From NCBI GenBank assembly GCA_950097015.1, contig CATNEN010000034.1:7334501-7398500 (forward strand): a stretch of DNA of 64,000 nt, read 5' to 3'. Below the pieces are notes generated by a model. That model had not been told where the DNA came from. It ran no database searches and saw only the letters and a list, made by a program, of their open reading frames with translations. Shown here in pieces: positions 20,152 to 32,735 of this stretch; the first letter of the stretch is position 1, and every line of letters begins with the position of its first letter. The translations under genes and the position numbers were made by a program. The stretch is from Macrostomum hystrix (lineage: Eukaryota; Platyhelminthes; Macrostomidae).

Positions 20152-23100
20152 GAAGAAGAAGCGCTATGAAGATGGCGAGTTCAACTTGGACCTGTCATAT
20201 ATCACGCCCCAGATTATCGCCATGGGATTTCCCGCCGAAACTCTTGAACGTATCTATCGCAACGATATCAGCGAGGTGGCCAGGTAACTGCTTGAAATAA
20301 TGAATCCTGCTTCTTTTAGTAGCATTGCTTTCAGATTCTAAAGAAAAGAAAAACTATAGTCCTATCCTACATAAAAATCCTCATTTCCCCTCAGACCCCA
20401 CATAGAAAAAGCCTCATATCGCCTTAACTAAAACTCCCATATCAAATTTTAGGAAAGTAGTTTAAATCCTTTAATAAACTGCTAAAAGCCAGAACAAATC
20501 AGAATCTCGACTTCTTGTTTCACAATTAAGCGGAATCTAGTATCTCCCTATTCCCTAGTTCCAGTCTTTGAGACCACGTGGATTTGTACTTTTACGTCCC
20601 AACGTCTTTAGCGCACCTAATCGACAATTTTTTTAATTTACTACCCTTGGCGCTGAGGTGATTGAAAGGACTTTCTCATGTTCTCTTCTTATCTGTCTCT
20701 CTCTACCTTAGATTGGCACTTGACACTTTATTAGTCATTATTTACTTGTCCGGAGCAGATAAGGTTCGGCCTACCGACTGGCGACTAAAAGTACACTGTT
20801 AGGTGTATGAGTCGTTTTCTATTCGCCAGAAAAAAATTCTTGAAAAGATAAATAAGTTATTTAATTAATAGTTTTTTATTATTATTACTATATATTCATT
20901 TTAAAGAAAGGTACCACATATCTCTCTTAGTTGAACCCTTTGCATTGCGTTGCGACAGTGTGTGTGTTCTGTTAAAGTGCGCATAGATTTCAAGCCTAGG
21001 ACATTCTTTATCTAGTCGTAGAAATGATATTTTTTCGTTCCTAGGCTTGCCTCTTTCATTGCAGCGGTGTGCTAATTGTGGCCTCTTTCCTCTCTGCTTC
21101 GGCAGAGGCATAAACCCTCCCTCTCGAGTCTCGCTCAGTCGTTCTGTCTCTGTCTCCCTGAACACCATGTTTCATTCGCCGGCGTCAGGTATATAGCAAG
21201 CCCACGTCACTACCCGCCCACAAATGGCGCAGGTTTATAATTTGCACTTTGTAGAATTCGCAGTGTTCTCTACCTAAAATCGTTAATAGGCTCTCTTGTG
21301 GAATCTTAATTTGCGGGGACTAGAGTAAGAAAAATATGGCTAATGTACTGTCTATCTGCGTCAGCTTTCTGCATATCTATCCTCCTACAGCGCATCTATA
21401 TGTCTACCTACATATCTACATATAAATTTATACCTACATTGGCTACATATCTTTCTAAATGTATACCTACATATCTGTCTAGATATCTACCTACATATCT
21501 GTACAGATGTCTACCTACATATCTCTCTAGATGTCTACCTAAATATCTATCTAAATGTCTACCTACATATCTATCTAGACGTCTACCTTCTTATCTGCCC
21601 GCAAGTCTATCTTCTTACACGAGCTGTATCTACAAACGCTATTATATTTCTTTCTGCATGCGTATCTAAAAACACGCCTGAGGGGGGTCGGTGGCAGAGC
21701 GGTTAAGCCGCTCTACCACGGTCCCTAAGTTCGATTCCACGGCGAGGCCACATTTATATGGGGCGCAGCCGCGGAGAGAAGGCTTGGGGGCTTGTCGTGC
21801 AATTTACGTCCTTGAGGGCCAACCTCCAGGGCACAGTGAGAGTGTACACTGCCTGACGATGAGAAAGTCAGGGCAGGTGTACACACCTGTATGAGTGTGT
21901 GCCTGAGTACAGTATCAGTGTGCGTGTGTGCTCAGGAGTCAGCGAAATGGGCAGAATTGCCTCCTCGCTGGCTGCGAGTCTAGTAACACCAAATGATGTG
22001 CCATTGCCCGCAGCCCTCCTGAAATTATTATTATATTATACTTGTCTACCTACCAAACCAATCTACCTATCATTAATCTAAATGTCTACCCTCGTGCTTA
22101 TTTCTGAAGGAAGTATGTTTTGTGTTAAATATATATCCACCTGTCTATATGCTTAGCTACGTATCTATCTACCCACCTGTCTTGTCGCATAAGCGGCATT
22201 TATTTCTAGAATCTTTCAATGGAGTTTAGATCCTTTTAGAATAATTTATACTTAATGAAGGAATTATAATTTTCACACCATATACCATTTCTGCTTAGCT
22301 TCAAATCGAATAATTAATTACTATTCGCCATGCTGCATTGATGGACTTTGTCTAGTTCGCAGCAGTGCACTTTTCGCCTCTCCTCTGTCTTGCCCTTATT
22401 GGCATTTCATAGCAGCCACTGGTTCTATGCCTTGCATATCTGTGTACAATTTATTCTATGGGCGCTCTTTTGTGTTCACTCAGCACCTCTCTGGCCCTTT
22501 CGCTCTGTTTTCAAGACAAGAAAACCAGTTTAAACCGGCTTGTGGCCCCTCAAACTGGCTTAATGAATTTATCGACTTCTAGAGTCCCACGCGTGTGTTG
22601 AGTTTTCCAATTGAATGTGGTTTCGCGGATGCCCGAGCAATTTAATCCTCTTTTGCTTGCTTCCTCTCCGCGTATTTTAACTGTCTTTTGATGTCTGCTG
22701 TGTTTATTCCGATTTGTTTTGTTTAAAAATCCTAAAATAAGCCGTCAAACGAAGTTGTGATTAGTCTTTGTGTTTTGGTTCTTTTAGCGCATTTTATTCC
22801 TTGTAGATTCCTCGAAGCTCACCATTCGGATCGCTACAAGGTCTACAATCTGTGAGCAAAACATGACTGTTCAGTTTTTGACTCACTCTCTCTCTACTCA
22901 AATCCCTCTCCCCTCTCCCTACTAGAATCCTTCTCCCTACTCAAATCCCTCTCCCTACTCAAATACCTCTCCCTACTCAAATACCTCTCCCTACTCGAAT
23001 CCCTCTCCCTACTCGAATCCCTCTCCCTACTCGAATCCCTCTACCTACTCGAATCCCTCTACCTACTCGAATCCCTCTACCTACTCGAATCCCTCTACCT

Positions 23101-25578
23101 ACTCGAATCCCTCTACCTACTCGAATCCCTCTACCTACTCGAATCCCTCTACCTACTCAAATCCCTCTCCCTACTCAAATCCCTCTACCTACTCGAATCC
23201 CTGTACCTACTCGAATCCCTCTACCTACTCAAATCCCTCTACCTACTCGAATCCCTCTACCTACTCGAATCCCTGTACCTACTCGAATCCCTCTACCTAC
23301 TCGAATCCCTCTCCCTACTCAAATCCCTCTACCTACTCAAATCCCTCTACCTACTCGAATCCCTCTACCTACTCAAATCCCTCTCCCTACTCAAATCCCT
23401 CTACCTACTCGAATCCCTGTACCTACTCGAATCCCTCTACCTACTCGAATCCCTCTACCTACTCGAATCCCTCTACCTACTCGAATCCCTCTCCCCTCTC
23501 CCTACTAGAATCCTACTCCCTACTCAAATCCCTCTCCCTACTCGAATCCCTCTCCCTACTCAAATCCCTCTCCCTACTAGAATCCTTCTCCCTACTCAAA
23601 TCCCTCTCCCTACTCGAATGCCTCTCCCTACTCAAATCCCTCTACCTACTCGAATCCCTCTACCTACTCGAATCCCTCTACCTACTCAAATCCCTCTCCC
23701 TACTCAAATCCCTCTACCTACTCGAATCCCTGTACCTACTCGAATCCCTCTCCCTACTCGAATCCCTCTACCTACTCAAATCCCTCTACCTACTCGAATC
23801 CCTGTACCTACTCGAATCCCTCTACCTACTCGAATCCCTCTACCTACTCGAATCCCTCTCCCTACTCAAATCCCTCTCCCTACTAGAATCCTACTCCCTA
23901 CTCAAATCCCTCTCCCTACTCGAATCCCTCTCCCTACTCAAATCCCTCTCCCTACTCGAATCCCTCTCCCTACTCAAATCCCTCTCCCCTCTCCCTACTA
24001 GAATCCTACTCCCTACTCGAATCCCTGTACCTACTCGAATCCCTCTACCTACTCGAATCCCTCTACCTACTCGAATCCCTCTACCTACTCAAATCCCTCT
24101 CCCCTCTCCCTACTAGAATCCTACTCCCTACTCAAATCCTACTCCCTACTCGAATCCCTCTCCCTACTCAAATCCCTCTCCCTACTCGAATCCCTCTCCC
24201 TACTCAAATCCCTCTACCTACTCAAATCCCTCTCCCTACTCAAATCCCTCTACCTACTCGAATCCCTGTACCTACTCGAATCCCTCTACCTACTCGAATC
24301 CCTCTCCCTACTCAAATCCCTCTCCCCTCTCCCTACTAGAATCCTACTCCCTACTCAAATCCCTCTCCCTACTCGAATCCCTCTCCCTACTCAAATCCCT
24401 CTCCATACTAGAATCCTTCTCCCTACTAGAATCCTTCTCCCTACTCAAATCCCTCTCCCTACTCGAATGCCTCTCCCTACTCAAATCCCTCTACCTACTC
24501 GAATCCCTCTACCTACTCGAATCCCTCTACCTACTCAAATCCCTCTCCCTACTCAAATCCCTCTACCTACTCGAATCCCTGTACCTACTCGAATCCCTCT
24601 CCCTACTCGAATCCCTCTACCTACTCAAATCCCTCTACCTACTCGAATCCCTGTACCTACTCGAATCCCTCTACCTACTCGAATCCCTCTACCTACTCGA
24701 ATCCCTCTCCCTACTCAAATCCCTCTCCCCTCTCCCTACTAGAATCCTACTCCCTACTCAAATCCCTCTCCCTACTCAAATCCCTCTCCATACTAGAATC
24801 CTTCTCCCTACTAGAATCCTTCTCCCTACTCAAATCCCTCTCCCTACTCAAATCCCTCTCCCTACTCAAATCCCTCTCCATACTAGAATCCTTCTCCCTA
24901 CTCAAATCCCTCTACCTACTCGAATCCCTCTCCCTACTCAAATCCCTCTACCTACTCGAATCCCTCTACCTACTCGAATCCCTCTACCTACTCAAATCCC
25001 TCTCCCTACTCAAATCCCTCTACCTACTCGAATCCCTGTACCTACTCGAATCCCTCTCCCTACTCGAATCCCTCTACCTACTCGAATCCCTCTACCTACT
25101 CGAATCCCTCTACCTACTCGAATCCCTCTACCTACTCAAATCCCTCTACCTACTCGAATCCCTCTACCTACTCAAATCCCTCTCCCTACTCGAATCCCTC
25201 TTCCTACTCGAATCCCTCTACCTACTCGAATCCCTCTCCCTACTCGAATCCCTCTACCTACTCGAATCCATTTTCCTACTCGAATCCCTTTTCCTACTCA
25301 AATCCCTCTCCTACTCAAATCCCTCTCTTGCTTAGATATTTAGCAAGGCATGCCTTTCATAGAAGTGGCATTACACCAAGCATCTCCCACTGTTTGCAGC
25401 TGCGCCGAGCGGTCCTACAATCACGCCCGCTTCAAAGATCGCGTGGAACAATTCGGCATGCAGGACCACAACCCGCCTCTGATTCACACCATCCCTTATT
25501 TCTGCAAGTCTGTCTACAAATGGCTGCAGTCCGGCAAGGACTATGTGGCGGCCATTCACTGCAAGGCTGGCAAGGTTC

Positions 25579-25628
<50 letters not shown>

Positions 25629-25666
25629 TCTGTCTGTCTGTCTGTCTGTTCTGTCTGTCTGTCTGT

Positions 25667-25727
<61 letters not shown>

Positions 25728-25765
25728 CTGTCTGTTCTGTCTGTCTGTCTGTCTGTCTGTCTGAC

Positions 25766-25798
<33 letters not shown>

Positions 25799-28700
25799 CC
25801 CGTGAATATTCATATCCAAAAGCCCCGCCTGTGACTGCAGGGCCGCACGGGTGTGATGATCTCCTGCTATCTGTTGTACGAAAGCTATCAGGGCATACAC
25901 GACAATCCGCCGACCTACCTGACCGCTGATGACGTGCTGGACTTGTACGACAAACAGCGCACACACAACGGAAAGGTACCATTTTATAAAACAACATTTC
26001 GTGCTTAAATTACACTAATCATTTCAGTTCATCTGGTAGGTGCATGCGAACTTCTTATTTTGAATCAGGCACGCAAACAGACGCTGTTCCCTAGAGCAAT
26101 CTAGCGGGTGTCATACATCCCCGCCTCTCAGACGAACCCTCTAGCGGCCATTACAGTCTACCTGCCATGTCATTCATTTATTTTCTCTAAGACACCCTGC
26201 TACTTCAGTATATACACGTCTGTGTACGTACAGTATTCCGTTGCTGCAAAGCCCGTGCCCTTTATGGGCTGGTCAAGACCCTCGATTCACGCCACTGCTA
26301 TCCGACTATTCGTCTCTCCTTTCTTAGTCTCTTTGACTGTCTGCTTCGACTAGTTTGCACTATTCCTATATTCCTATCTTTATTCCACTAGGCTGCTATG
26401 TAGCTAGATTTTCTTTGCAACACTTGTCACATTTCTGCTCTGTGACGAGAAATTATGCTGCATTTAATTACTGTCTGCATTTCTAGGCTAGCTGTTTGGC
26501 ATTAAAATGTAATCCTTAGTGAGTCCCTATCTTATTAGTCACTACCATGGAACTTAAAGTTACTTTGGGTTTAAAAATTAGTGCAACTTATATTGCATTA
26601 TTGGTATATGTAAAACATTTGTTGGTAGTATAAAGGATTTCTTAAATGAGTCTTCTCGATTAGGAATTCCTTGCTCAAATATTTCCTGAAATTCCTTTTT
26701 CTTTTTCTTCTACTAGGATTTCAGTGCTCGAGTCCCCATCGCGACTCACCAATTAGAATTTCCCGACTGGAATGCCACATAAAAAATATTTTTAGAATCA
26801 CCACAATATAGCTTCCTACTGTGTTTAGGATTCCCCTACAACGACTCCCTACTATACTACGATTCTCCAATGGGATTCCCCTATAGGGATTCCTCTACTG
26901 AGACTTCCTACTGGGACTCCCCTACTGGGATTCCCCTGCTGGGATTCCCCTACTGGGATACCCCTACTAGGATTTCCATACTGAAATACCCTAAGTGATA
27001 TTCCCCGTATCGGTATCTGTCCCATTTATTTCCCTATTAGGACTTCCTCTCCTCTTTGCAGACTGTATACCTTTTAGACTGGTTTTATTGCAGCCATCGT
27101 AAATCCAAACCGTCTCTCCGGCCCACAGGGTGTGACTATTCCTTCGCAGCGCCGCTACGTGTATTACTACGCGCACACCCTGCGCCACAGCCTGTCAGTG
27201 GAGAGCTGCCCCTTGGTGCTGCACTCCATCACCCTGGAGGGCGGCCAGCCGGTTATTCCGCCCAGCGGCGGCTGCTCCCTGATGTTCCGCTGCAAGAAGC
27301 TGGTGCGCGACTGTCACCAGGATAATCGAAGCACGCATCGGCCGATTGGCGCCTCCGAGGTCGGCGAGGCCAGGAGCGGCCAGGCTAGCATTGTGCTGAA
27401 GCCCGCAGCACCCATTCCTGTTAATGGCGACGTTAAGGTTCTGTTTTATCAGCGAAGCCTGAATCGATTGTCGAGATACGACAAGATATTTCACTGCTGG
27501 TTTAACACCTTCTTCGTTGTCAATCAACCCAGCGACACGCCCGGAGCTCGATGGCGTCAGGAGCGCGGCCTAGATGACGGCTACGCTGCCGCGGCTGCAG
27601 TCACGGAGTCAGATGGCGGCAACGTCGGGCATCGAGATATCTATCTGACGCTGACAAAAGCGGAGCTCGACAAGGCCTGCAAGGATCGACTCTTGCCGGA
27701 AACATTCTCGGTAGTGACTCACTGCTTCACAGGTCTTTTGTGTCCTGCAATATTCAGTCCCAAATAATCCTCGTCCATTCGCTTTATGAAAACGATAATA
27801 ACTGCAGGAGGGCTGCGGGCAATGGCACATAATTTGGTGACACTATAGACACGCAGCAAGCGAGGATGCAATTCTGCCCATTTCGCTGACTCCTGAGCAC
27901 ACACGCACACAGTTTCATCTGCCCTGACTTACTCATCGTCAGGCAGTGTACATCCTCACTGTGCCTAGGAGGTTGGTCCTCAAGGACGCGAATTGCACGA
28001 CAAACCACCAAGCTTTCTCTCTGCGGCTGCGCCCCAAATAAAAGTAGCCTTGCCACGGAATCGAGCTCAGGACCTTGGCGCGAGAGTCAACCGCTCTGCC
28101 ACTGACTCCCATCCATTCGCTTTGGATTAACTCTTTACTCAGATGCCAGATTATCCGACTAATCTAACTGGGATCCGATTTTTCCCATTATATCCCAGTT
28201 TATCCGTATACTGCTGTGATAAATGTCTCAAGCATTTCCCTATTCTTCCTAGTTTCGATCCTAAGTTTATCCTAGATTATCTATCCTAGTTTCTGACTTT
28301 ATCTCAATTAATCACGATTTTATCCATGTTTATCTCAGTTTATCCCAATTTAACACAACTTTATCTCAGTTTGTCCCAATTCAACCAAGTTTATCTCAGT
28401 TTATCCCAACTCAATTCAAGTTTATCTCAGTTTATCCCAACTCAACCCAAGCTTATCTCAGTTTATCCCAATTCCATTCAAATTTATCTCAGCTTATCCA
28501 ATTCAGCTATCCTAGTTTATCCCAGTCCATTCAGTTTATAGCATATCTCCTGTTGCGCAGGCCACTCTGAGATTCTCGGTGCCGGAGAGCCACTCGGACG
28601 ACGACGACGCGTCCGGTCCCTATCGATCGTTCGCCTATACTCCGCAGGCCACTGGAGCTGCGGCCGCAGCAGCGGCGGCGTCGGCGGCGGCGGCTTCAGC

Positions 28701-28872
28701 AGCGGCGATGGCTTCAGAAGCTGCTGGAGGCTTGGATGATGTTGGCACAGAGGAAGAAGGCCAGCTTCAGCCTCAGCAGCACCAGCCGTGGTCTTCGTCG
28801 TCTTGCTCATCTCAGACGGACGATTCAGAATCTGAGAAGGCGCCCCAGCAACAAGAGGAGCGTCATTCCTAG
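20152..28872 (+). CDS. PTEN: PTEN phosphatidylinositol-3,4,5-trisphosphate 3-phosphatase (5' exon missing)
   Basis: Six exons recovered: 20152-20283, 22807-22851, 25400-25574, 25841-25975, 27129-27710 and 28561-28872 (stop TAG). All junctions are GT-AG and in phase, giving ~459 aa plus an unlocated N-terminal exon. Exon 1 here encodes [17 protein letters not shown] and IIAMGFPAE, the PIP2-binding motif and start of the phosphatase domain. The WPD-type loop is QDHNPP. The P-loop HCKAGKGRTGV is complete but split between Lys and Gly by an intron. The TI loop [14 protein letters not shown] matches vertebrate PTEN. The C2 domain (VFYQ- and [12 protein letters not shown]-like strands, [13 protein letters not shown]) lies in exon 5. 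The tail is Ala-rich, then acidic (DDSESEK), ending EERHS with no PDZ-binding Val. PTEN opposes PI3K/AKT signalling at the membrane. AATAAA lies at 29049. Confidence 0.96.
21405..21600. repeat. Degenerate CTAC/ATAT array in PTEN intron
   Basis: Imperfect repeats of ~24 bp built from CTACCTACATATCT and CTAGATGT. It lies in the intron between the first two recognised PTEN exons, just before a SINE. Confidence 0.75.
21683..22040 (+). mobile_element. tRNA-derived SINE, copy 1
   Basis: The head is tRNA-like, with an A-box-like GGTGGCAGAGCGG and a B-box-like AAGTTCGATTCC. A ~250 bp body follows (GCGCAGCCGCGGAGAG ... CAGGGCACAGTGAGAGTGTA ... GGAGTCAGCGAAATGG), and the 3' end is an ATT-rich tail after GCAGCCCTCCTG. 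The same body is found in reverse at 27786-28111 and 40540-40852. It lies in the first recognised PTEN intron, sense to the gene. Confidence 0.88.
22895..25325. repeat. 18-bp minisatellite array filling PTEN intron
   Basis: About 2.4 kb of the 18-mer TCCCTCTACCTACTCGAA, roughly 135 units. Alternating subtypes are CTCCCTACTCAAA, CTACCTACTCGAA and GTACCTACTCGAA. Blocks recur: the run starting near 23607 and the one near 24456 share the same order of subtypes for ~270 bp, so segments of many units have been copied. It occupies nearly the whole intron between the 45-nt exon and the exon at 25400. Confidence 0.96.
25579..25799. repeat. (CTGT)n microsatellite in the PTEN P-loop intron
   Basis: About 220 bp of CTGT tetranucleotides with rare TTCTGT interruptions. 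It begins four bases after the GT of the donor at 25575 and ends ~40 bases before the acceptor at 25840. The transcript strand carries CUGU repeats. Confidence 0.97.
25976..27128. other. PTEN intron 4 (of recognised exons)
   Basis: 1.15 kb intron. It holds a short degenerate GGGATTCCCCTACT repeat at ~26870-26960 and otherwise unique AT-rich sequence. No other gene was seen. Confidence 0.7.
27786..28111 (-). mobile_element. tRNA-derived SINE, copy 2, with target duplication
   Basis: Full-length minus-strand copy, antisense to PTEN, in the intron before its last exon. The head reads GTGGCAGAGCGGTTGAC and the B-box CTCGATTCC. The tail after GCCCTCCTGCAG is TTATTAT. A perfect 12-bp target duplication TCCATTCGCTTT flanks it at 27774-27785 and 28112-28123, which shows insertion by a LINE-type mechanism. 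Confidence 0.93.
28270..28520. repeat. ~30-bp degenerate array in PTEN last intron
   Basis: Units of TTTATCTCAGTTTATCCCAA plus ~10 variable bases, about 7 copies, ending 40 bp before the acceptor of the last PTEN exon. Confidence 0.8.
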
Positions 28873-29849
28873 CAGCTTCGGTTGTCCCTCGTATTGTTGA
28901 AACTGGAAAGCTGTCAGGCTTCTTTCTCGGTCTTCTTGTTGGTTTCTCATAAACTGCTGCTGTTTCTTATTCTTTAAGTCTACCAGTTACAAAAAAGAAA
29001 GCTAGACATATGGATTGCAGATGGATTTCGTTCAATTGCATTTCTAGTAATAAAGAATTGCATATATGTCTATATGTCATATCCGTATATCTATTTATTT
29101 CTAGCTGTAGAGATTTGTTATTTGTTATATTTTTTTTCTTCAAAATAGGTGATTTCTTAGATTTCGTTTCTGAATCACGTGACCGGAGTGGAGTGAGGCG
29201 GGTGTCAATTTTGTCCGTAGGGCTTTGAAAAAAAGCTGTTTCAAAATCGGACAGAATTCTTAGAACAAGCCGCCCTGTTTTTAAACCGAGCTTTTATGCA
29301 TGATTTTTCTGCTCATTTACTATCTCCGTGTTAGTTTATCTCTTCTGTCGCTGTATTTTAAATGCCATTTATACGCGTTGCAGCCTACTTGTTCGAGTAG
29401 CTGCATAGTAAATTTTCTAACTCATAATGGTTTTTATAAAAGAGCTTTTGAATAATAACATAAAATTCAAGTGTTTGCGTTCAATCTAGGCCTGAGTTAC
29501 ACACAAACAGCAGAGAATTTGGCGCTTGCTTTAGTGAAACATTTATTGTGCTCTTTATTCTGCTAGTATTATCTACTATTGCCATAATAGTAATTCATAA
29601 GGTACTTGGCATGGCATGCAAAACTATTTTTTAGAATCCAATTTTTGCAAATAAATTGCACTACGTCGCTGTGTTTATTGTTGATTTTAAACTTTGTTTT
29701 ACTGCCAGAAGCGTGCTTTTTTGTTAATTAAGAAATCTTTTATTGAAAAACTAAATGACTAAGTCCAGTATCCATGGTAGCTAAAACTGCATCGAGAGTT
29801 ATGGTCAGAAACGTAGCAGAAACTTTAAATTAATCCCAGTCTTAATCGG
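28873..29849. other. PTEN 3'UTR and AT-rich spacer
   Basis: It follows the PTEN stop. An AATAAA at 29049-29054 is a fitting polyadenylation signal. No gene is recognised in the rest. Confidence 0.6.
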
Positions 29850-30370
29850 AATCTTCGCACTAGGAATCTTATCTAGAATCGCAGCAGGAATCTTATCTAG
29901 AATCGCAGCAGGAATCTTATCTAAAATCGCAGCAGGAATTGCATCTAGAATCGCAGCAGGAATCTTATATAGTATCGCAGAAGAAATCTTATCTAGAATC
30001 GCAGCAGGAATCTTATATAGTATCGCAGAAGAAATCTTATCTAGAATCGCACCAGGAATCTTATCTAGAATCACAACAGGAATATTATCTAGAATCGCAG
30101 CAGGAATCTTATCTAGAATCGCTGCAGGAATCTTATCTAGAATCGCAGCAAGAATCTTATCTAGAATCACAGCAGGAATCTTATATAGAATCGCAGCAGG
30201 AATCTTAAATAGAATCGCAGAAGGAATCTTATATAGAATCACAGCAGGAATCTTATATAGAATCGCAGCAAGAGCTTTCACTAGAATCGCAGCAGGGAAT
30301 CTTAACTAGAATCGCAGCAGGGAATCGCATCTGGAATCGCAGCAGCAATCTTATATAGAATCGCAGTAGG
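29850..30370. repeat. 24-bp minisatellite array
   Basis: About 21 units of roughly 24 bp with core ATCTTATCTAGAATCGCAGC. Each unit carries a TCTAGA or TATAGA step. Long open frames on both strands (Ile/Leu/Ala or Glu/Ser/Tyr repeats) follow from the multiple-of-three period. Confidence 0.94.
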
Positions 30371-30886
30371 AAACTTACCCAGAGTCTAAGTGTAAGATTT
30401 TTCTAGACAAACTCCTGGAGCTTAGCTAAGAGCGTCCATGGCTGGCTGGCTGAGCTTCACAGAGGCTTTGAGGGTTTACTGGATTTGTTATCCGTTTCCG
30501 ATATTCCGTATTGATTTTTATGCCGCAAACTGATTGCTTGTAGAATTTTCTGACTTCAGTGTCTAATCTTTGTCTCGCTTCTAAAGCTATTTAGTAGTAT
30601 TACTTTTGTGAAATTTCTCAGCGTTTCTTCGATTCTCTTTTGTATTGTACAAGTCATGTACGAGCATTGTGCAATTGTGTCCAATTATTTCTCTGTGTAC
30701 CGTATTGTTCAAACTTGTCCAAATAAACTTTAGCACCAATGAGCTATTTTAATATAGCTGCTAGCTATTGTATGTCATGCTTGCTTCAAACGTTTTTAAA
30801 TTTAACTCTAGTGTACCAATGTACCCTGGTGTACCAATAATGACTCACTTTATTTACCTGTGTTTCTATTATTGAATAAGAATTCA
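30371..30886. other. Unique spacer
   Basis: About 0.5 kb of unique DNA between arrays, with no recognised gene. Confidence 0.5.
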
Positions 30887-31792
30887 ATGTCTCCCGTGTC
30901 ACTCCACTGTCTCCCGTGTCACTCAACTGTCTACTGTGTCACTAAATGTCTCCAGTTTCACTCAACTGTCTCCTGTGTCACTCCACTGTCTCCTTTGTCA
31001 CTCAACTGTCTCCTGTGTCACTCCACTGTCTCCTTTGTCACTCAACTGTCTCCTGTGTCACTCCACTGTCTCCTTTGTCACTCTACTGTCTCCTGTGTAA
31101 CTCCACTGTCTCCTTTGTCACTCTACTGTCTCCTGTGTCTCCTGTGTCTCCTGTGTAACTCCACTGTCTCCTTTGTCACTCCACTGTCTCCTTTGTCACT
31201 CCACTGTCTCCTATGTCACTCTACTGTCTCCTGTGTCACTCCACTGTCTCCTATGTCACTCTACTGTCTCCTGTGTCACTCCACTGTCTCCTATGTCACT
31301 CTACTGTCTCCTGTGTCACTCTACTGTCTCCTTTGTGACTCTGCTGTCTCCTGTATCACTCCACTGTCTCCTATGTCAATCTACTGTCTCCTGTGTCACT
31401 CCACTGTCTCCTGTGTCACTCTACTGTCTCCTGTGTCACTCCAGTGTCTCCTGTGTCACTCCACTGTCTCTTATGTCACTCTACTGTCTCCTGTGTCACT
31501 CCACTGTCTCCTTTGTCACTCTACTGTCTCCTGTGTCACTCCACTGTCTCCTTTGTCACTCTACTGTCTCCTTTGTCACTCCACTGTCTCCTGTGTCACT
31601 CCACTGTCTCCTTTGTCACTCTACTGTCTCCTGTGTCTACTGTGTCTCCTGTGTCACTCCACTGTCTCCTGTGTCACTCCACTGTCTCCTTTGTCACTCT
31701 ACTGTCTCCTGTGTCTCCTGTGTCACTCCACTGTCTCCTTTGTCACTCCACTGTCTCCTTTGTCACTCCAGTGTCTCCTGTGTCTCCAAACT
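30887..31792. repeat. 20-bp minisatellite array
   Basis: About 45 units of the 20-mer CACTCCACTGTCTCCTGTGT with C/T and G/T subtypes. Short TGTCTCC insertions occur at 31130, 31640 and 31710. The long open frame across it is periodic Ser/Leu/Cys sequence without gene character. Confidence 0.95.
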
Positions 31793-32174
31793 TCAAACTT
31801 CAACTCTAGATGGAACTGTTCGATTATCTACTTATACTCGAATACGCGCCTATGTTGTGCGTGCTATTTGTTAAAACTCGCAACTCAGTTCTCAGTTGGA
31901 GTTTTTGTCGGATTTCTACTGAAAATGCAAAGCAGCATGTGCCGGTGACCTAAAAGTCGCTCAATTGTTGATGAATATTAAAAACTATACTTTATACATT
32001 AAGTTGCATTTCACAACTTGGATAATTGAAAACAAGGGAAATCTTGTCTTTAGGGAAAGGAAATCACAGACTTTTAGTTGCATGGTATAATACAGGGGTA
32101 GGCAAACTTATTTGCTGGCGGGCCAAAGAGAGAGCCTAAAAGACGACAGCGGGCCGCATTGACTGTATAAATAT

Positions 32175-32645
32175 GAGATAGGGGAGAGATGAGACACGGG
32201 AGAGATGAGACACGGGAGAGATGAGACACAGGAAAGATGGGACACAGGAAAGATGGGACACAAGAGAGATGAGACACGGGAGAGATTAGACACAGGAGAG
32301 ATTAGACACGGGAGAGATTAGACACGGGAGAGATTAGACACAGGAGAGATTAGACACGGGAGAGATTAGACACGGGAGAAATTAGACACGGGAGAGATTA
32401 GACACAGGAGAGATTAGACACGGGAGAGATTAGACACGGGAGAAATTAGACACGGGAGAGATTAGACACGGGAGAGATTAGACACGGAAGAAATTAGACA
32501 CGGGAGAGATTAGACACGGGAGAGATTAGACACGGGAGAGATTAGACACGGGAGAGATTAGACACGAGAGAGATTAGACACGGGAGAAATTAGACACGGG
32601 AGAGGTTAGATACAGGAGAGATGAGACGCGAGAGAGATGAAACAG
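32175..32645. repeat. 16-bp array inside the hAT element
   Basis: About 29 units of ACACGGGAGAGATTAG, with ATGAGACAC variants at both edges. It lies wholly inside the hAT element between its GC-rich subterminal blocks. Confidence 0.95.
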
Positions 32646-32735
32646 GACACTGTAGATGTCAGAAGGGGCAACGGGCCGGATTTGGGAGCTTCGAGGGCCG
32701 CATCTGGCCCGCGGGCCGGAGTTTGCCGACCCCTG

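Noticed and set aside
25328-25997. Open frames through the (CTGT)n tract on both strands
   Set aside because: They are tetranucleotide periodicity (Leu-Ser-Val-Cys, or Thr-Asp-Arg-Gln on the other strand). The real coding parts are the PTEN exons on either side.
30860-31948. A 362-codon open frame rich in Ser, Leu and Cys
   Set aside because: It is a 20-bp tandem array with no stop in the unit. The same array is open in other frames, with no domain or codon bias.
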